Shown here: in pieces, positions 48,244-61,100 of the stretch
Position numbering within the stretch: position 1 is the first letter of the stretch
Layout: each line of letters starts with the position of its first letter
Source of the DNA: Liolophura sinensis
Lineage: Eukaryota > Mollusca > Polyplacophora > Chitonida > Chitonidae
Assembly: GCF_032854445.1 (NCBI RefSeq)
Contig: NC_088307.1
Location: forward strand, 13,888,001-13,952,000
Reading direction: 5' to 3'
DNA length: 64,000 nt
Translations under genes and position numbers: made by a program
Notes under the pieces: generated by a model
The model's input: the letters and a program-made list of their open reading frames with translations, nothing else
The model's database searches: none
What the model was told of the DNA's origin: nothing

Positions 48244-51200
48244 TTACTCCGTTTTAACACCAACTGCGTTGAAGAAAGCCTTGGTGTGCTTGTTATGGTT
48301 GACAATTTCCCATCGCCCGATCCACGGCCCCGTGATTGTCGTGTCGAACTGATCCTCTTCGTGTTTCTGAATGAAATGATAACAATAATTCACTGTAAAC
48401 TAATAAGAGTTATAACAGAATGGACGTTGTTTGGTTGAAAATTCTTTGAATAAAATTAAAGGCCTTCTATACCACTTCAAAAATTTGCAGAAATTTTAGG
48501 AAAAAAATTACATTTACGGATTTCTTGAACGTAAGAAGTCTGTCAGATCTCTTATGAGACAGCCGTTTGGTCACTCTTGGTTTGAAATAAACTAATTGAG
48601 TTGCTTAGCACAAGCAACCTGTTGACATCCCAAGATTGAGATGCAGAATGTGAAGCCGAATAAACCTGTTTGAAGTATTTCTTTTGCCAGACGTCTTTTC
48701 TGTCGACGGAGAAGAACTTGGCCCAATCAGGTTTCAGTTCCGGGTCAGAGGCAGAGCGAAAATTGATTCCTTCTTGAATGTCGTAAAAGCCCCAGTTGGA
48801 TGATGGCGACTGCCATCTAAGGTCAACACTCCAACGAACGTCATTGGAAACATTCGGCAAACTGCGGTTAAACAAACTTTCTGTTTAAAATATATAAAGA
48901 TCCCATAAGCTGACACATACAGAATGGTATTTTTTTAAACTGGCATTTGTAGACAGGAATTGTTGTGCGATCACAAGAAATCACAAATTGTGATGAGGAC
49001 TTACCTCCGGTGAGGTGTTATGTTGTGGAACAGAAGAAACCCGCCATACTTAACCGGAACTGTGACGAGATCACGCGTCATGTCTACCCCTGAAATAGAG
49101 CAAGCGAACCCCGAATATGACAGGGGCAAATTTATTATTTTTGGATTTTCTCGATTGGTAATTCTTATCTCTCTCCTCGAGATAAATACGAACAGGTGAA
49201 TAAAAAACACGAAATGCGATAGTTTGCATGTTAATCCTTTGACACACTTCTACAACATTACGCCCTACTTAATGTTTCCTCCCCGTTTTCCTTCGACCAA
49301 AATCCTAGCCGACGTCGTATAAAAGCAGAATAGTCTTGAGTACCAGTCAATAAATAAATACATGTGAATAATACAAATGAAGCTTAAATTATCAGGAGAT
49401 GCTAAGCGTGTTTGAATGCTCTAGCCAAACAGTTCTATAATCTGTTTCAGAATATTTTCGATGAGTTTACCTTTCGGAATCATGTATAACATGCTTGACT
49501 TCACAGAAGGCTTTTTCTGACTCTTCGGGTCATGTTCATAAATAAGCATTTGTGAAAACAGTTTACGTGTGGAACGCTATATACGGTTTCCTGCCTGGTT
49601 TCCTCTGCCAGATTTCCTCTGCCCAGTTTCCTCTGCCCAGTTTCCTTCCGTCATAATGCTGCCCGCTGTCGTATTAGTGAAATATTATTGAGTACCGCGT
49701 AAAACACCAAAGAAATAAATAAATAAATGAATAAAGACCACTATATACAGTTAACTGCCTAAGTGTTTCTAAGTGTTAAGTTCACAAGGTGACAGTCGAA
49801 TATGCACGTATCGTCTGCTTACCCAATTCCTTCTCCATATCTTCTTCCTCCAGCATCACGTACCAAGTGGGACCTTGACAACACGTGTGACGGGCGACCT
49901 TGCCCTCTCGGTGACCTCGACGAACGACCTTCAGAAGCATTTTATTCAACAACAATGAATCACGTGAAATCAATATTAGAAATATTAAATATAAATTAAA
50001 ATATAAATATTACACAGTTACAACATTGCACTTCTTTGGATCCTCAGAAATACACACGTCACGAGTGAAGTCTGTAAATACAGAACGTATATACAGATAA
50101 ACATAGAAATTTCTTCCAGTATAGATAAATATATGAAACGAACAAACTCTGACCATCCTCCTTAACTTATAAACCAAAACGACATCATATATTTATTTAT
50201 TCATTTATTTGATTAGTGTTTTACCCCTTACTCAAGAATATTTCAATCATACGACGGCGGCCAGCGTTATATGGCGGAAGGAAACACGGCAGAGCCACCG
50301 GGAAACCCATGGCCATCTGCAAGTTGCTGAAATACCTTTCCACGTACGACGACATCATATAAGTGAAATATTTGTGACTCTGGCGTGAAACACAAATCAA
50401 ATAATAATAAAACAAAAACAATATTTTTTCGCTGTTTTGATTTGTACTGTATGCTCATCCAACTTGTCGAATAGGTTAAGAACAGAATCCCGTGGAAACG
50501 ATTCATATAATTTTGATTTAACTGAGTCACACATTTTCCATACAAATACACCTTTCTTTAGTCCCATATAGCGCAGGTAACCTAAAATGCTGACTGTTGA
50601 GCCTGACCACAATTCTTAATATTCTTTGAAAATATTCAGTTGGACATTATCAACAGCTATTGTCAACAGCTTTTGTCAACAACTATTCTTAGCAATTATT
50701 CTCAACAACTGTTCTCAACAACAACTCCCAACAGCTATATTCTTCAGAATTATTCATTATTTATTTTGATTGGTGTTTTACGTCTTACTCAAGGATATTT
50801 TACTTATACGACGGCGACCAGCATTATGGTTGTAGGAAACCGGGCAGAGCTCGGGGGTAATACTTGACCATCCGCAATTATTCTTGACGGCTGTTGTCTG
50901 CTGATATGGAGCTTCGATCGTCTGTTTCTGATGTTGTTAAACGCCTGGTTTGCACCATACACGATAACTTTGTTTTTTTTGTTTAAATTAAAAAATTTGA
51001 AAAAAAAAATAATCTGCACTATCTGCCTTGCAGTTGCTTTGAATATTGATTTTATAACCTTAACAGCGTAATGACCCAGGAGTCTCTCACCAATGCGGTC
51101 GTTGTGAGTTTAAGTCCAGCTCATGCTGGCTTCCTCTCCGGCCGTACGTGAGAAAGTCTTCCAGCAACCTGCGGATGGTCGTGGGTTTCTTCCGGGCTGT

Positions 51201-54200
51201 GCCCGGTTTCCACCCACCATAATGCTGGCCGCCGTCGTATAAGTGAAATATTCTTAGGTACTGCGTAAAACACCAATCAAGATCATAACCTTAATGATTA
51301 ACGGTCGATGACTGGCATATAACTGTGAGGATAGTAGTGTAACAGGTTTACCTGCATACAGCCATTCTCCTCGGTCGTGTCCAGGAATGGTACCCAGGCT
51401 GTGGGGATCAGGTGGTAATAGCTGTCCGCACTGAAGTAAGCGCTGTCTGTAGCAACATATCATGTAACAGAATTATTAGCATGTGCAACGTTTTCCACAA
51501 CATCTGGTACAATTTTTTACATGTGAAAAAACAAAAAACAAAAAAACAAAAACAAAAAAAAAAAAACGCAGAAGAAAATGTAATGCCTTACGTTAGCTAG
51601 GCATTACTATTTTTGACGTGTTTGTTGGTCTATTGATTGGCTGGTTTTCTTTGTTGATTTGTTTCTCCATTTCTTTCTTTAGGCAGACAAGAACAGCGCG
51701 TAAAACTACATCTAACGAGGGATAGCCATATACATATACATGAACTGATTCCCTTTTCTTCATCATTCTAGCAGTCCTGTTTGCCTGTTTATATCGTTGC
51801 TTAAGTAGAATAGATCGGTGGTATTAATGAGATGAACGTCGGATGATTTCATTTACCTTGATGCCAAGGGATGTTGACGGCCTCGCTATTTGGGGTTTTG
51901 GTTCTAAGGTTCCAGACCGGATGTCCGGCTACGTCTGGACCAATCAGTTGTTCCATCACATTTAGAATCCTCTCGTTGGACCAGAGATTACAGAACGCCT
52001 GTGGCAAACACATGACAGGAAGTAGTGTACTTTAAAGGTATACAAAGCATTCATTGAAGATCTTATAATTCTAAGCGTTGTATGAAATGAACAGTACTTA
52101 GAGTATTTGCTCTGTAGCTTGGTTTTTTTTTCGACACAACTGTAAAGCTGACTGGTATTTCTATGACTTCGTAAAATAAAATAAAAATATTTTTTACATG
52201 ACATATCAACCAAAACTAATCAAACATTGGAATAATTTACCTTTGGCATTTTCTGATGTTTAAACAGCAGAATGTTAGAACCTTGAAAATCCTTCTCCAA
52301 TTCCGTCAGTCTTTGAAATAACCCAAATTCTTTATACCGATCTGTGAGAGAGATTCAAAACAGAATGTGTTGAATTTAACAGAAAGTCTCTTGTCTCAGT
52401 GATGCTGGATTGTATTTTTGTCATGAAGGTGTAAGTCTTACCATTAAAATGAACCTTCCTAAGATGAGTTATACTTTTAGCCCGGTAAACTGTTTTAAAG
52501 TTAAGACAAAGTCTGACTTTCTACTGAAGACAACTTCGCCAGTGGCTGTTGGATCAATCCCTTCCCTAGGGTTATACATGCAAACTAGTACAGAATATAA
52601 CTAGTACTGAACATTTTATGTCAAGCCTGTCACAACTTGATTGATAAAATTGCTGAAATGATACTCACCTTTGACCTTTCCGGCGCAGTACAATTTCTCC
52701 GCCAAATTATCAACCATCATGTTAATAGCGTCACGACATGGTTGGAGTTCATCGGCCGTGAAGAAGTCCTCGACAACGACATAACCCTTGATGACAAAAA
52801 TCAGTAAATCAGATTAAAGGGCACCTACTCTGACAATATGAATATGAGAGTTTGGAACCATTTGGGGGAATGATGTATTTATTTGTTTACTTGTTTATTT
52901 ATGTACTTATTTATCTATCTATTTATTTATTCATGTATATTTTTCTGCTGTTAAAGGAAAGTTTTTTGTAATAGTTTGTCTTTTGTTTTTTGTTTATTTG
53001 TAACTGTATGTATGTATGTATGTATGTATGTATGTATGTATATATGTATGTATGTATGTATGTACGTATGCAGGTCTTGCGTCGTAATGAATCGTTTTAG
53101 CCATATGACCACGTGGAGTCATTAAGTGTGTGTAGACATACTGTGTCTTCTTCTGGCACGGGTGAGTCCATGCCGCCGCAGTGTTGGCGTCACTGAAGCA
53201 GCATGCCGAAGACACTAGGCATGACACTCCACCCAGACATATAATACTGACATCGTTCCAACAATTCATGTTTTCTTGCTCTAACTTTTCAGTGCTGAGT
53301 GTCAAGCGATCCGGGATTTATCCCAGATCTCCGCACTTCGAGGCGGATGCTCTATCCATTAGGCTAAATATTTCATATGGACACCTTATATGGTAGCACG
53401 GTACACGATCTAAATGCTGGTTTCACTCATTTATCTAGAACATTCATTGCATCTTTCCAACATTATTGAAAACTACTGGCTCCTTCTCTTCGTGCGATTC
53501 CGTCTTAATTTTCAAAAATTTATTTTCTTAGTTCTTTGGTGGTTTATGCTCAGGTTTACGATAAACTTCGTTTGGGGATTAGGCCTTGCGATTATTGACC
53601 TGGAATGTCCATATTGATTGATGACTTGACGTGTAGATTCAATGAATTTTCGGTTTTTGTTTGAGGAGTCTTCTGCAACGCAATGCAATTGGCTCAATGT
53701 CTCATACTGGAAAGGAATCCCAGTCTGTCTGAAGTGACGGAAATGTCGCTGACAAGGCGACAGTACATTCTGTGTGTACTGAAGCGACGGAAACGTCGCT
53801 GACAAGAGTACAATACATCCTGTGTGTATTGAAGTGACGGAAACGTCGCTGGCAAGAGGACAATACATCCAGTGTTTACTGAAGTGATGGAAACGACGCT
53901 GAATAGGCGACTACACATTCTGTGTGTACTGAAACGTCGCTGACGAAGCCACAATACAGTCTTGTGTGTACTGAAGTGACGGAAACTCCGCTGAAAAGGC
54001 GACAATACATCCCGGGTGTGATGAAGTGACAGAAATGTCGCTGACAAGGCGACAGTACATTCGGTGTGTACTGACGTAACGGAAACGTCGCTGACAAGGC
54101 GACAATACATTCTCTGCATACTGAAGTGATCGAAACGTCGCTGACAAGAGGACAATACATCCTGTGTGTAATGAAGTGACGAAAACATCGCTCACGAGGC

Positions 54201-54553
54201 GACAATACATCCTGTGTTTACTGAAGTGATGGAAATGACGCTGACAAGGCGTTTACACATTCTCTGTCTACTGAAACGTCGCTGACGAAGCCACAGTACA
54301 GTCCTGCGTTTACTGAAGTGACGGAAACGCCGCTGACAAGGCGACAATACATCGTCTGTGTGCTAAAGCGATGGAAATGTCGCTGACGACAGTTCGACAA
54401 TACAGCATTCATAAAACACTTAAATCTCACCTCTTCAAAGAACTGCCTGATCTGGTTGTCGTTCAGTTGTCCAGGTTTCCGGGTTTTGGGCTGCGGAGGA
54501 ATCATTATGAATGGAGCCGGGTTCCACGGCCTCGCACCACCGTTCTCCGCCAT
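48244..54553 (-). CDS. Phytanoyl-CoA dioxygenase-like Fe(II)/2-oxoglutarate oxygenase, complete 9-exon gene, 362 aa
   Basis: Predicted non-haem iron hydroxylase of the PhyH superfamily. Exons in transcript order: 54553-54431, 52786-52669, 52341-52241, 51998-51857, 51446-51352, 49928-49823, 49089-49005, 48861-48666, 48366-48244. All introns are GT-AG with matching phases, and the coding length is 1089 nt. Active-site residues are visible: the iron pair in WHQDSAYF (His160, Asp162), the distal His255 in ITPHRSLPN, and Arg266 in NDVRW, 11 residues after that His. This spacing equals that of human PHYH, as expected for the 2-oxoglutarate-binding Arg. Other family-like segments are GYVVVEDFFTADEL (42-55), GCMQVVRRGHREG (190-202) and WSVDLRWQSP. 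The protein has no obvious signal peptide. Fold and chemistry are well supported. The substrate is unknown, and phytanoyl-CoA itself is not implied. It is longer than PHYHD1, so no symbol is given. The exon 6 acceptor (ctgaag) and exon 8 donor (gtttat) are weak but keep frame. Confidence 0.93.
49590..49730 (+). mobile_element. SINE family A, 3' part with repeated segment
   Basis: tttcctctgcc(ca)agtttcc repeats, then gtcataatgctgcccgctgt ... (aaat)n. A weaker relic of the same type lies at about 49270-49360. Confidence 0.8.
50185..50405 (-). mobile_element. SINE family A copy with an inverted 3' fragment at its end
   Basis: tttatttgattagtgtttta ... taccTTTCCACGTACG-type body, then a plus-oriented gacatcatataagtgaaata ... 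cacaaatcaaataat at 50348-50405. Confidence 0.8.
50757..50880 (-). mobile_element. SINE family A, 3' part
   Basis: tttattttgattggtgtttt ... gaccatccgcaatt. It follows a degenerate ttctcaacaact repeat. Confidence 0.85.
51065..51282 (+). mobile_element. SINE family A copy in dioxygenase intron 5
   Basis: cagcgtaatgacccaggagt ... ggtactgcgtaaaacaccaa. It lacks the first head bases and ends about 70 bp from exon 5. Confidence 0.92.
53005..53068. repeat. (GTAT)n microsatellite
   Basis: About 15 gtat units with two interruptions (tatatgta, tacg). Confidence 0.95.
53075..53372 (-). mobile_element. SINE family B copy in dioxygenase intron 1
   Basis: cttgcgtcgtaatgaatcgt ... ggtgagtccatgccgccgca ... 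ggatttatcccagatctccg ... ctatccattaggctaaa. A (gtat)n tract precedes it. Confidence 0.85.
53728..54400. repeat. 50-bp tandem array, about 13 copies, in intron 1 of the dioxygenase gene
   Basis: Unit tgaagtgacggaaacgtcgc followed by tgacaaggcgacaatacatc and ctgtgtgtac. The core agcgacg-gaaa-cgtcgct is a self-complementary 7-bp stem with a 4-base loop. It ends about 30 bp from the exon 1 donor. Copies are moderately diverged. Confidence 0.94.
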
Positions 54554-57500
54554 TTTGTTTTCTGACTTATATACGTTTGTAGTCTACATCTTGTCTCGTC
54601 TTGACCTCACAACATCCAGTTTTTTTTATATCTGGCTTATTTTACGTGACAACACATTAGTGAGGTGCTTATCTGTCCACCGACCTATATATTGTACCGC
54701 CTGTTCACAATAATTAGAGCATTTTCCTCACGCGTACCCACAAAAAAATATTCTGTTAATTTTAACCGAAAATCTGAAGTCTGAGTAATGTTTGAATTTA
54801 TTCTTTTATTGCGGAAGATTATTCAGTTTATTGTCGGCTTGGGTCAATTCGATATACTCATCTGATTTATGCAGAAGTCACGCCCAGGTGAATACATTTT
54901 CAGTGGAGAAATTTCGAACACAAAAACTTATCACACGGCATAGCAGATTAACAGTATACAATCTGCCATAACAGGTAACATTTCATAAAATAAGATCCAA
55001 CGATAATGTTCAAATGGCTATTCGTGATACGTGTATCTTATCTTTTCAGGACCGTTTAAGGACCTGGTACGGTAAGGCGGAGAATCGTCCCCAGAGTGGT
55101 ACGATAAGAAAGTGCAAATTTCAAAATCCAAGCCCAGTACTGTAAATTTCCAAATCAGAAGTATAAAATTTGGTCGAATCACCCATAAAAGTTATGGGGT
55201 TATAAAAGAGATGGTTGCTTAGTAATAACTCGCCAAAATGTACCCTCGATCAAAAACGCCAATTTTTCGTTCAAACAAGGTACTGTGTCTTTAATTTACA
55301 GTATGAAGATCAACGCTAAACCGATGAATATCTTTCCTGAAACATTCATGCTTGTATTTCTGCGTGCTGTTAAAGTTTATTTCATTCATCTTCATATAAA
55401 ATAAACTTCATAATATGATCAGTTTTGTCATGTTTTTGGCAAGTTTAAAATTCGTATTTCGGCTGCAAGCTCTCAGGCATCCTTCGTAGTACAGTGAACT
55501 AACAAAGTCAGTGTGGAGGACAGCTTCCACCTCTTTTCAGAGCTCGCACCCTTGTGGTTCTTTATTTATCTTTGACAACATACTTTTTGTGTGAGTAAAG
55601 ATATAGGCTGTCTTGCATTAGATAACTGTTATCATGAATTAGAATGGATAATTGTTAAACTATGGTATTACGTAACGTGCGGAACTATAGCGAGATCATA
55701 CGTGAATCATAATTGATTTTTTTTTTGATTGGTGTTTTACGCCGTGCTGAAGAATATTTCACTTATACGACGGCAGCCAGCATTATGGTGGGTGGAAACC
55801 GGGGGGAAACCCACGACCATCCGCAGGTAGCTGACAGACCTTCCCACGTACGGCCGGAGAGGAAGCCAGCATGAGCTCGACTTGAACTCACAGCCACCGT
55901 ATTGGTGAGAGACTCTTGGATCATTACGCTGCGCTGGCGCGCTAACCAACTGAGCGAATCCTAATTGAGAGCACAAGTGGTCCTCGGGCTATCATTAACA
56001 TTAACATGTTATGCGAAGCCGAAATATAAGGCTGAACATTGGTTATACATGTATTTTTTTGACAGCGTGCTCAATATTTCAGAAAGTTACATTTGTGGCG
56101 CAGGGATTCTCCCCACTCTACAGTATCTGATGCAAAGACAAAAAAAAAAAAAAACAAAAAAAGCCTCCCCCCCCCCCCCAGATATTTCAGTGTGACTGAA
56201 GCAGGCTAACATTTTACGGTTTTATGACCCTTACTTTGCTTCAGCGTATGTTTGGAGCTTTATAAGTCGCATGCTTGCCATATAACATGAAAAGAAGAGT
56301 AAAACAGAACTGAAAAGGAAGTGGCCTTACGAGTGTATCAACAGCTATCAGTTACAGCTATAGTCAGTTTTGCTTCTCGAGGTGCACGGTTTCTTGCACT
56401 GGGGCCGATTCCTCGCCTTAACATACCAGGTCCTTTGAACTCTGTATGATTGCTCTACGAACGTAACAAGATCTGTGAGCAGCAAGAGGAGTTAACCCAA
56501 AGCAATGTGGAAAAATTGGTATCACACATATGCGTTGATTACGTAACGCATACCTAAATCAAGGTTTCATTCTTTTTTGATCACAATGACTGAAGTGTGT
56601 GTATTCAGCACCACGGAGGACTTGAACGGAATAAAGCTATAACGAATGATATGAGGTTGAAATTCATGTAAGTCGGAATGAAAATATTCACTTCTCATTC
56701 CTATTATCTGAAAAACTTCTCGCTGACAAGCCGCATTTCGAGTTACATGAGCTAAGCCCCGTAAAATATCTCGTTGAAATACATGATTTTTGTCACATTC
56801 GCACATACTTTCAAAGTAACACTGGTAAGCGATACACATATCATTTTGTGACATATGATTTGCGTGATGCATGTAAGCTGAAGGTTGGCTGTCATTATCC
56901 CAACCAATTAGGCGATGGTCCAGGCGTCACCAAGGCCCAGGAAGCTCTTGGACGCATGCTGTACGCGCGTTTGAACGTGTTTTAAGAGAAAAACGATCCA
57001 TCCTCAAGGTTGTGATGAAGTAGGCCTATACTGCACATGTTGGCACAAATTTAGTTTTCGGATCGTTTCCATACTTTACATGTATATACTTACTTTCCAT
57101 TGAAATACCGATGTGCGTTGTGTGAGTTGTAAAATATTTAATCTAACAGCGCATGCGGATAAACTGAACAATGTTTATTATATTCTGACCAGAGTAATCA
57201 GGCCTTTAGGTAGCGAGGTGCTGGGATCGTACTAAGGTAAGCGGAACGACTATCCCAGTCAATTATGGGCTTTAGGGGCCATCCAAGCCCCGGATGCTCC
57301 GAGATTCCACACGCCCGTGGACCATGTTCTAAATGACTTTTCGGCCAGTTATAGTAACTACAAACAGATATACAGAGCCTTTTGAAAATATTGGAAATTT
57401 GTGTGCGAAGATGGAGGTCATCTAAACAGGGAGCTAGAAGCATCCACGAAATCGCAAGGGAATTCCTATCCAGCATTACGATAAAAACCAAGGTAAACTC

Positions 57501-57900
57501 GATATTTATATTCTTATGTTCTTTTGTGACAGAAAACATACAGGCCTGGCTTCATAAAACATTAGTATCGTTTGTAAGTATTATCGCCTTGCTGAAAATA
57601 TTCCATAAAAAAGGACAAATACTGCACTGAGTTTTGCTGGGTGCTAGAGGATAAGAGGCCTTCCGGAGGAATTCATAGACGTGAGTGTTCTCTCCGTTTG
57701 AATGCTGAGTTAGATTGTCCAGCTTTGCCCTTCACAAAATTTCAGATACAATAAAGATATGACGACATGAACCCTTGTCCCCGAGGTCAAAATATATGAC
57801 CGATGAAATTACAGTGCGTTAATCTATTTGAACAAATTAAAAGAAATGTCTCACAGCATGAAATGCGTACAGCGTATCTTGTATTTGTACAATAAAAGGC
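54554..57900. other. Intergenic region between the dioxygenase and STPGR genes
   Basis: Contains one SINE (55717-55955) and a poly-C run (about 56167-56179). Open frames at 56567-56872 and 57198-57539 have no family motif. The dioxygenase promoter should lie just right of 54553. Confidence 0.5.
55717..55955 (-). mobile_element. SINE family A, near complete, 13-bp duplication (one mismatch)
   Basis: Flanked by gaatcataattga (55704-55716) and gaatcctaattga (55956-55968). The head reads gcgctggcgcgctaaccaac reversed. Confidence 0.92.
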
Positions 57901-57904
57901 AGCC

Positions 57905-58020
57905 GGGGCCCCCGTGGGCTAGTAGTTAGCGTGCTCGTAGTAGATGCTCGTGGGCTTCCCTGGTCTCTCCTAAATTTAATCCCACCATAATGTTAAGACA
58001 CATTGGTGTTGTAAATGATT
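57905..58020 (+). mobile_element. tRNA-like SINE relic downstream of the STPGR gene
   Basis: ggcccccgtgggctagtagt resembles a SINE head. The following gtgggcttccctggtctctc and cccaccataatg match the family A body with a deletion. Confidence 0.55.
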
Positions 58021-58097
58021 CCCATGCCCGCCTTTTACGCAGAGAGACGACGATGAGAAATAAAACACCAGCAACCTGATCTGGAATAAAACCGACC

Positions 58098-58103
58098 TTT
58101 ATT
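58098..58103 (-). terminator. Polyadenylation signal AATAAA of the STPGR gene
   Basis: AATAAA on the minus strand, 26 nt past the TGA at 58132-58130. Position and sequence fit a canonical signal. Confidence 0.65.
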
Positions 58104-58129
58104 CGTAGCTGCAGCTGTTAACATAGGAG

Positions 58130-61100
58130 TCAAAATGTTGAGAAAGGTCCGAGTGAGAAGGACTTTTCCCGTCTGAGCCCCTGAATGGTGAAGGCGGGGC
58201 AGGCGTGGCGGGGGGCACTGGTGGAATCGTACTGCCCGGGGCCAGGCGTCAGCTCTGCGAGAGGAAAAAAAACATCAAGTAAACGATTTGACTCATTCAT
58301 CAAAAGCCTTCACTCTTAGTTTCTTGAATATAATTTTCTCGAAAGTAAACATAAACAGAGCGTCCAGAATCGTCTATAGGAATCTCCGGATAACGAATTA
58401 ATTCGTTCCTGATGGCGATTTTTTTTTGTTTTCAGAAACAGATTATCAGTAAGATAGCCAAAAATGCAACCCATCATCGCTCAGAAAAACCAACTTCAAG
58501 TTGTTTTTTTTTCCCTGAGATTAACGGAGACCTGTATGTACCTGTGACCGGCCATGGGATTGTACCTCCTCTTCTCTGCCCGTGGGTGAAAGAAGAGCTT
58601 CTCCGTAACGTTTGTCCGTCTGCGAACTCTCGACTGTAGTGACTGGGCGAGGGCGTCTCTAGCACCCCTGAGGAATCAGCAACACCACAAGACGGTCAGA
58701 GTGTTTTCGTTCTGGCATCGATATCAACAATTGCTATTATACGTCTTAAAGACTATTTAACTCAGATTTAATGATATTCCACATAGGTCATGTAAAGGGT
58801 CAGCTGTTTTTTCGGTTTCACCTTTCAGAAAATCTGTATTTATGGAACTCAGGCTTCACCGAACAATATTCTTAAAATTTATTTTTAAGTCGTAATTTTT
58901 TCTGATCGATTGTGTATCAAGCCGTGTAATAGCCAAGGTGTAATAATAAATATGTAATAACAACTTTGATATTACAACTTGTGAGATATTACTATATCTA
59001 TGGAAAAATCCTAAAATTTCAATATACCAAATAATAGCACATAAAGGTAATATTTACATTTGGCTACCTTCTCGTCATATTCCATCCTTTCCACAAACTT
59101 CAAAATAACAATTAAAGTTTCCAATCATAAGATGTTTCATAACTTCTGGGGTTTTTTCTTGTCACGCAGTGAAGTCTAGGATAGTTCCAATCAATGTACC
59201 AATCAGATACAGAAATTTACTTTATGCCATCTGTATGCATCTATTGCTTACCCGGAAATCTGATCTTTGAGCTCTTCTTTTCTGGAATGGTGAACGCTGT
59301 GGCAGAGGGCTTGGACGCTTGTCTTGACCCAATAGGAGATTGGTTTTCGTACAGAGACGGAGTCGGCCACTAAAACAGAGAGGTATGTCACGTATATCAC
59401 ATGCAACATCATGGGTTCGAAGTCGTCTTTGGTCAGAGCTGTGTCTAACACAATAGGGCAAAATCTATAAACACACTTCCTGGGCCTCGCTGGATCAGAA
59501 GTCAAAGCCCTTTCTTGCTGCCATCATCAGGAACTTGACCAACGAGGTCGCACGTTCGAATCCTGCTCTCGCTCTTTTCACTGTGGCTTTAAGTCAGGGG
59601 GTTTGTAAGGTACCTGGAGAAGGCCGGTGGTTTACTTTGGGCACTCCCTTGAACCCTAATCGACTAATGGATCAACCATGTATACATTCGAAAGAGTGAA
59701 ATTGGGATCTATGTTCTAAGGGTTTTACATTAATGTGACACCAACACAGAAAATACCCAAACATCACAAATCTGTAGCCATGTATTTCCATCCTTTCTAT
59801 TATAAAGGAACATCCCACACTGCCTATTACTCCTTAAATGAAGTGTTACTGGAATGAATAGACCTTTCTGACCTGTCAATCGAGAACACGCAATTAACCA
59901 ACCATAAGTATTGTCGCAAATAGGTCAACCGAATGTCCCACACATTGGTTACAAATGCTCGATCTTTCTATGATGCCATAACGTCACAATTGCTTTCACC
60001 AGGAATGGAATGAAAAGTAACGTCATCACTAGAAGAGTTGGTGGGACATCGGATGTGTTGGATTCATCCAATTAGTTATTAGAATTAATAGTAAATAATT
60101 TTAATTAAATCAACTGGCCACAGTCGTTTAGAAAGTGTATAAGCTAATACTGTTATTAAGTCATACTTTAAATTTTATTTATTTGATTGGTCTTTTACGC
60201 CGTACTCAAGAATATTTCATTTATACGACGGTGCCCTTAAATTTTAACTCAGTAGACAATATGCAATAGTCCAAATTACAGAGTATAACAGCAGAAGTTT
60301 TGGTTCACATTTGATATATTGTTAAGCAATTATTTCTGGGCTAAGTACAAAACGACTTTGATTGTAATTTAACGTATTAAGCCTTAAAATAGTTTTCAAC
60401 AACCGGGACGTGCGGTTTAATGTTGATTTCAAGATTACTTTCAATCACCTCTGCTTCTGTTCACGAAACACCATTTGATATAATCTCTCAAGACCTTAGG
60501 CACCCATGTGGGCACATCACTGGATTAAAGCATCAAAGGAATGGGTGTCTATCTAGTGCGGAATGCCTGTCTACCGATACATGCAATCGCTGGCTGTCTG
60601 ATTAGTGAGCAAGGTTTCAGACCACTAGAATTGACAAAATGAGATCAAATCCGTGTGGTTTGGCTGAGGCTTTAAGCCAGGAGATGTGCTGGGTACTTGA
60701 CTGGGTGTGGGATCTCATGCGTAATCTATACGTTCTGCACAAGTTAACGAGACACTCCTCGTACCATTAAAATATTTAGAAATCACCATTCCCAAAATGA
60801 ATGTTATGGGTGCTTCAGCATGGAGAAACAACGGCGGTGAGTTACAACTCTTCAGAAGATGTGCTTGTATTTGTTTGTTTCTCATAAAAAATAACACTTT
60901 TGCTAATATTTCAGCTGAAATAAAGCATCGACATTTCATCATAGTTTTTAGAGAAAAAAAGCATCAATATTTCATCTAAAACTACAAGTTTTAATGTTCT
61001 TTTTAGGGTTTTTGTCCAGAATGGTTAGACCGCTCCGGTGGCCTAATAGTTAGAACGTCCGCCTCGAAGTCGGGAGACCCGGGATCTAACTCGGGTCAGG

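Noticed and set aside
53694-54210. Minus-strand ORFs with repeated TECIVALSATFPSLQ-type units
   Set aside because: Products of the 50-bp array in intron 1. They do not join the dioxygenase frame.
57198-57539. 113-aa minus-strand ORF
   Set aside because: No motif, no neighbouring exon in phase, and composition like the surrounding intergenic DNA.
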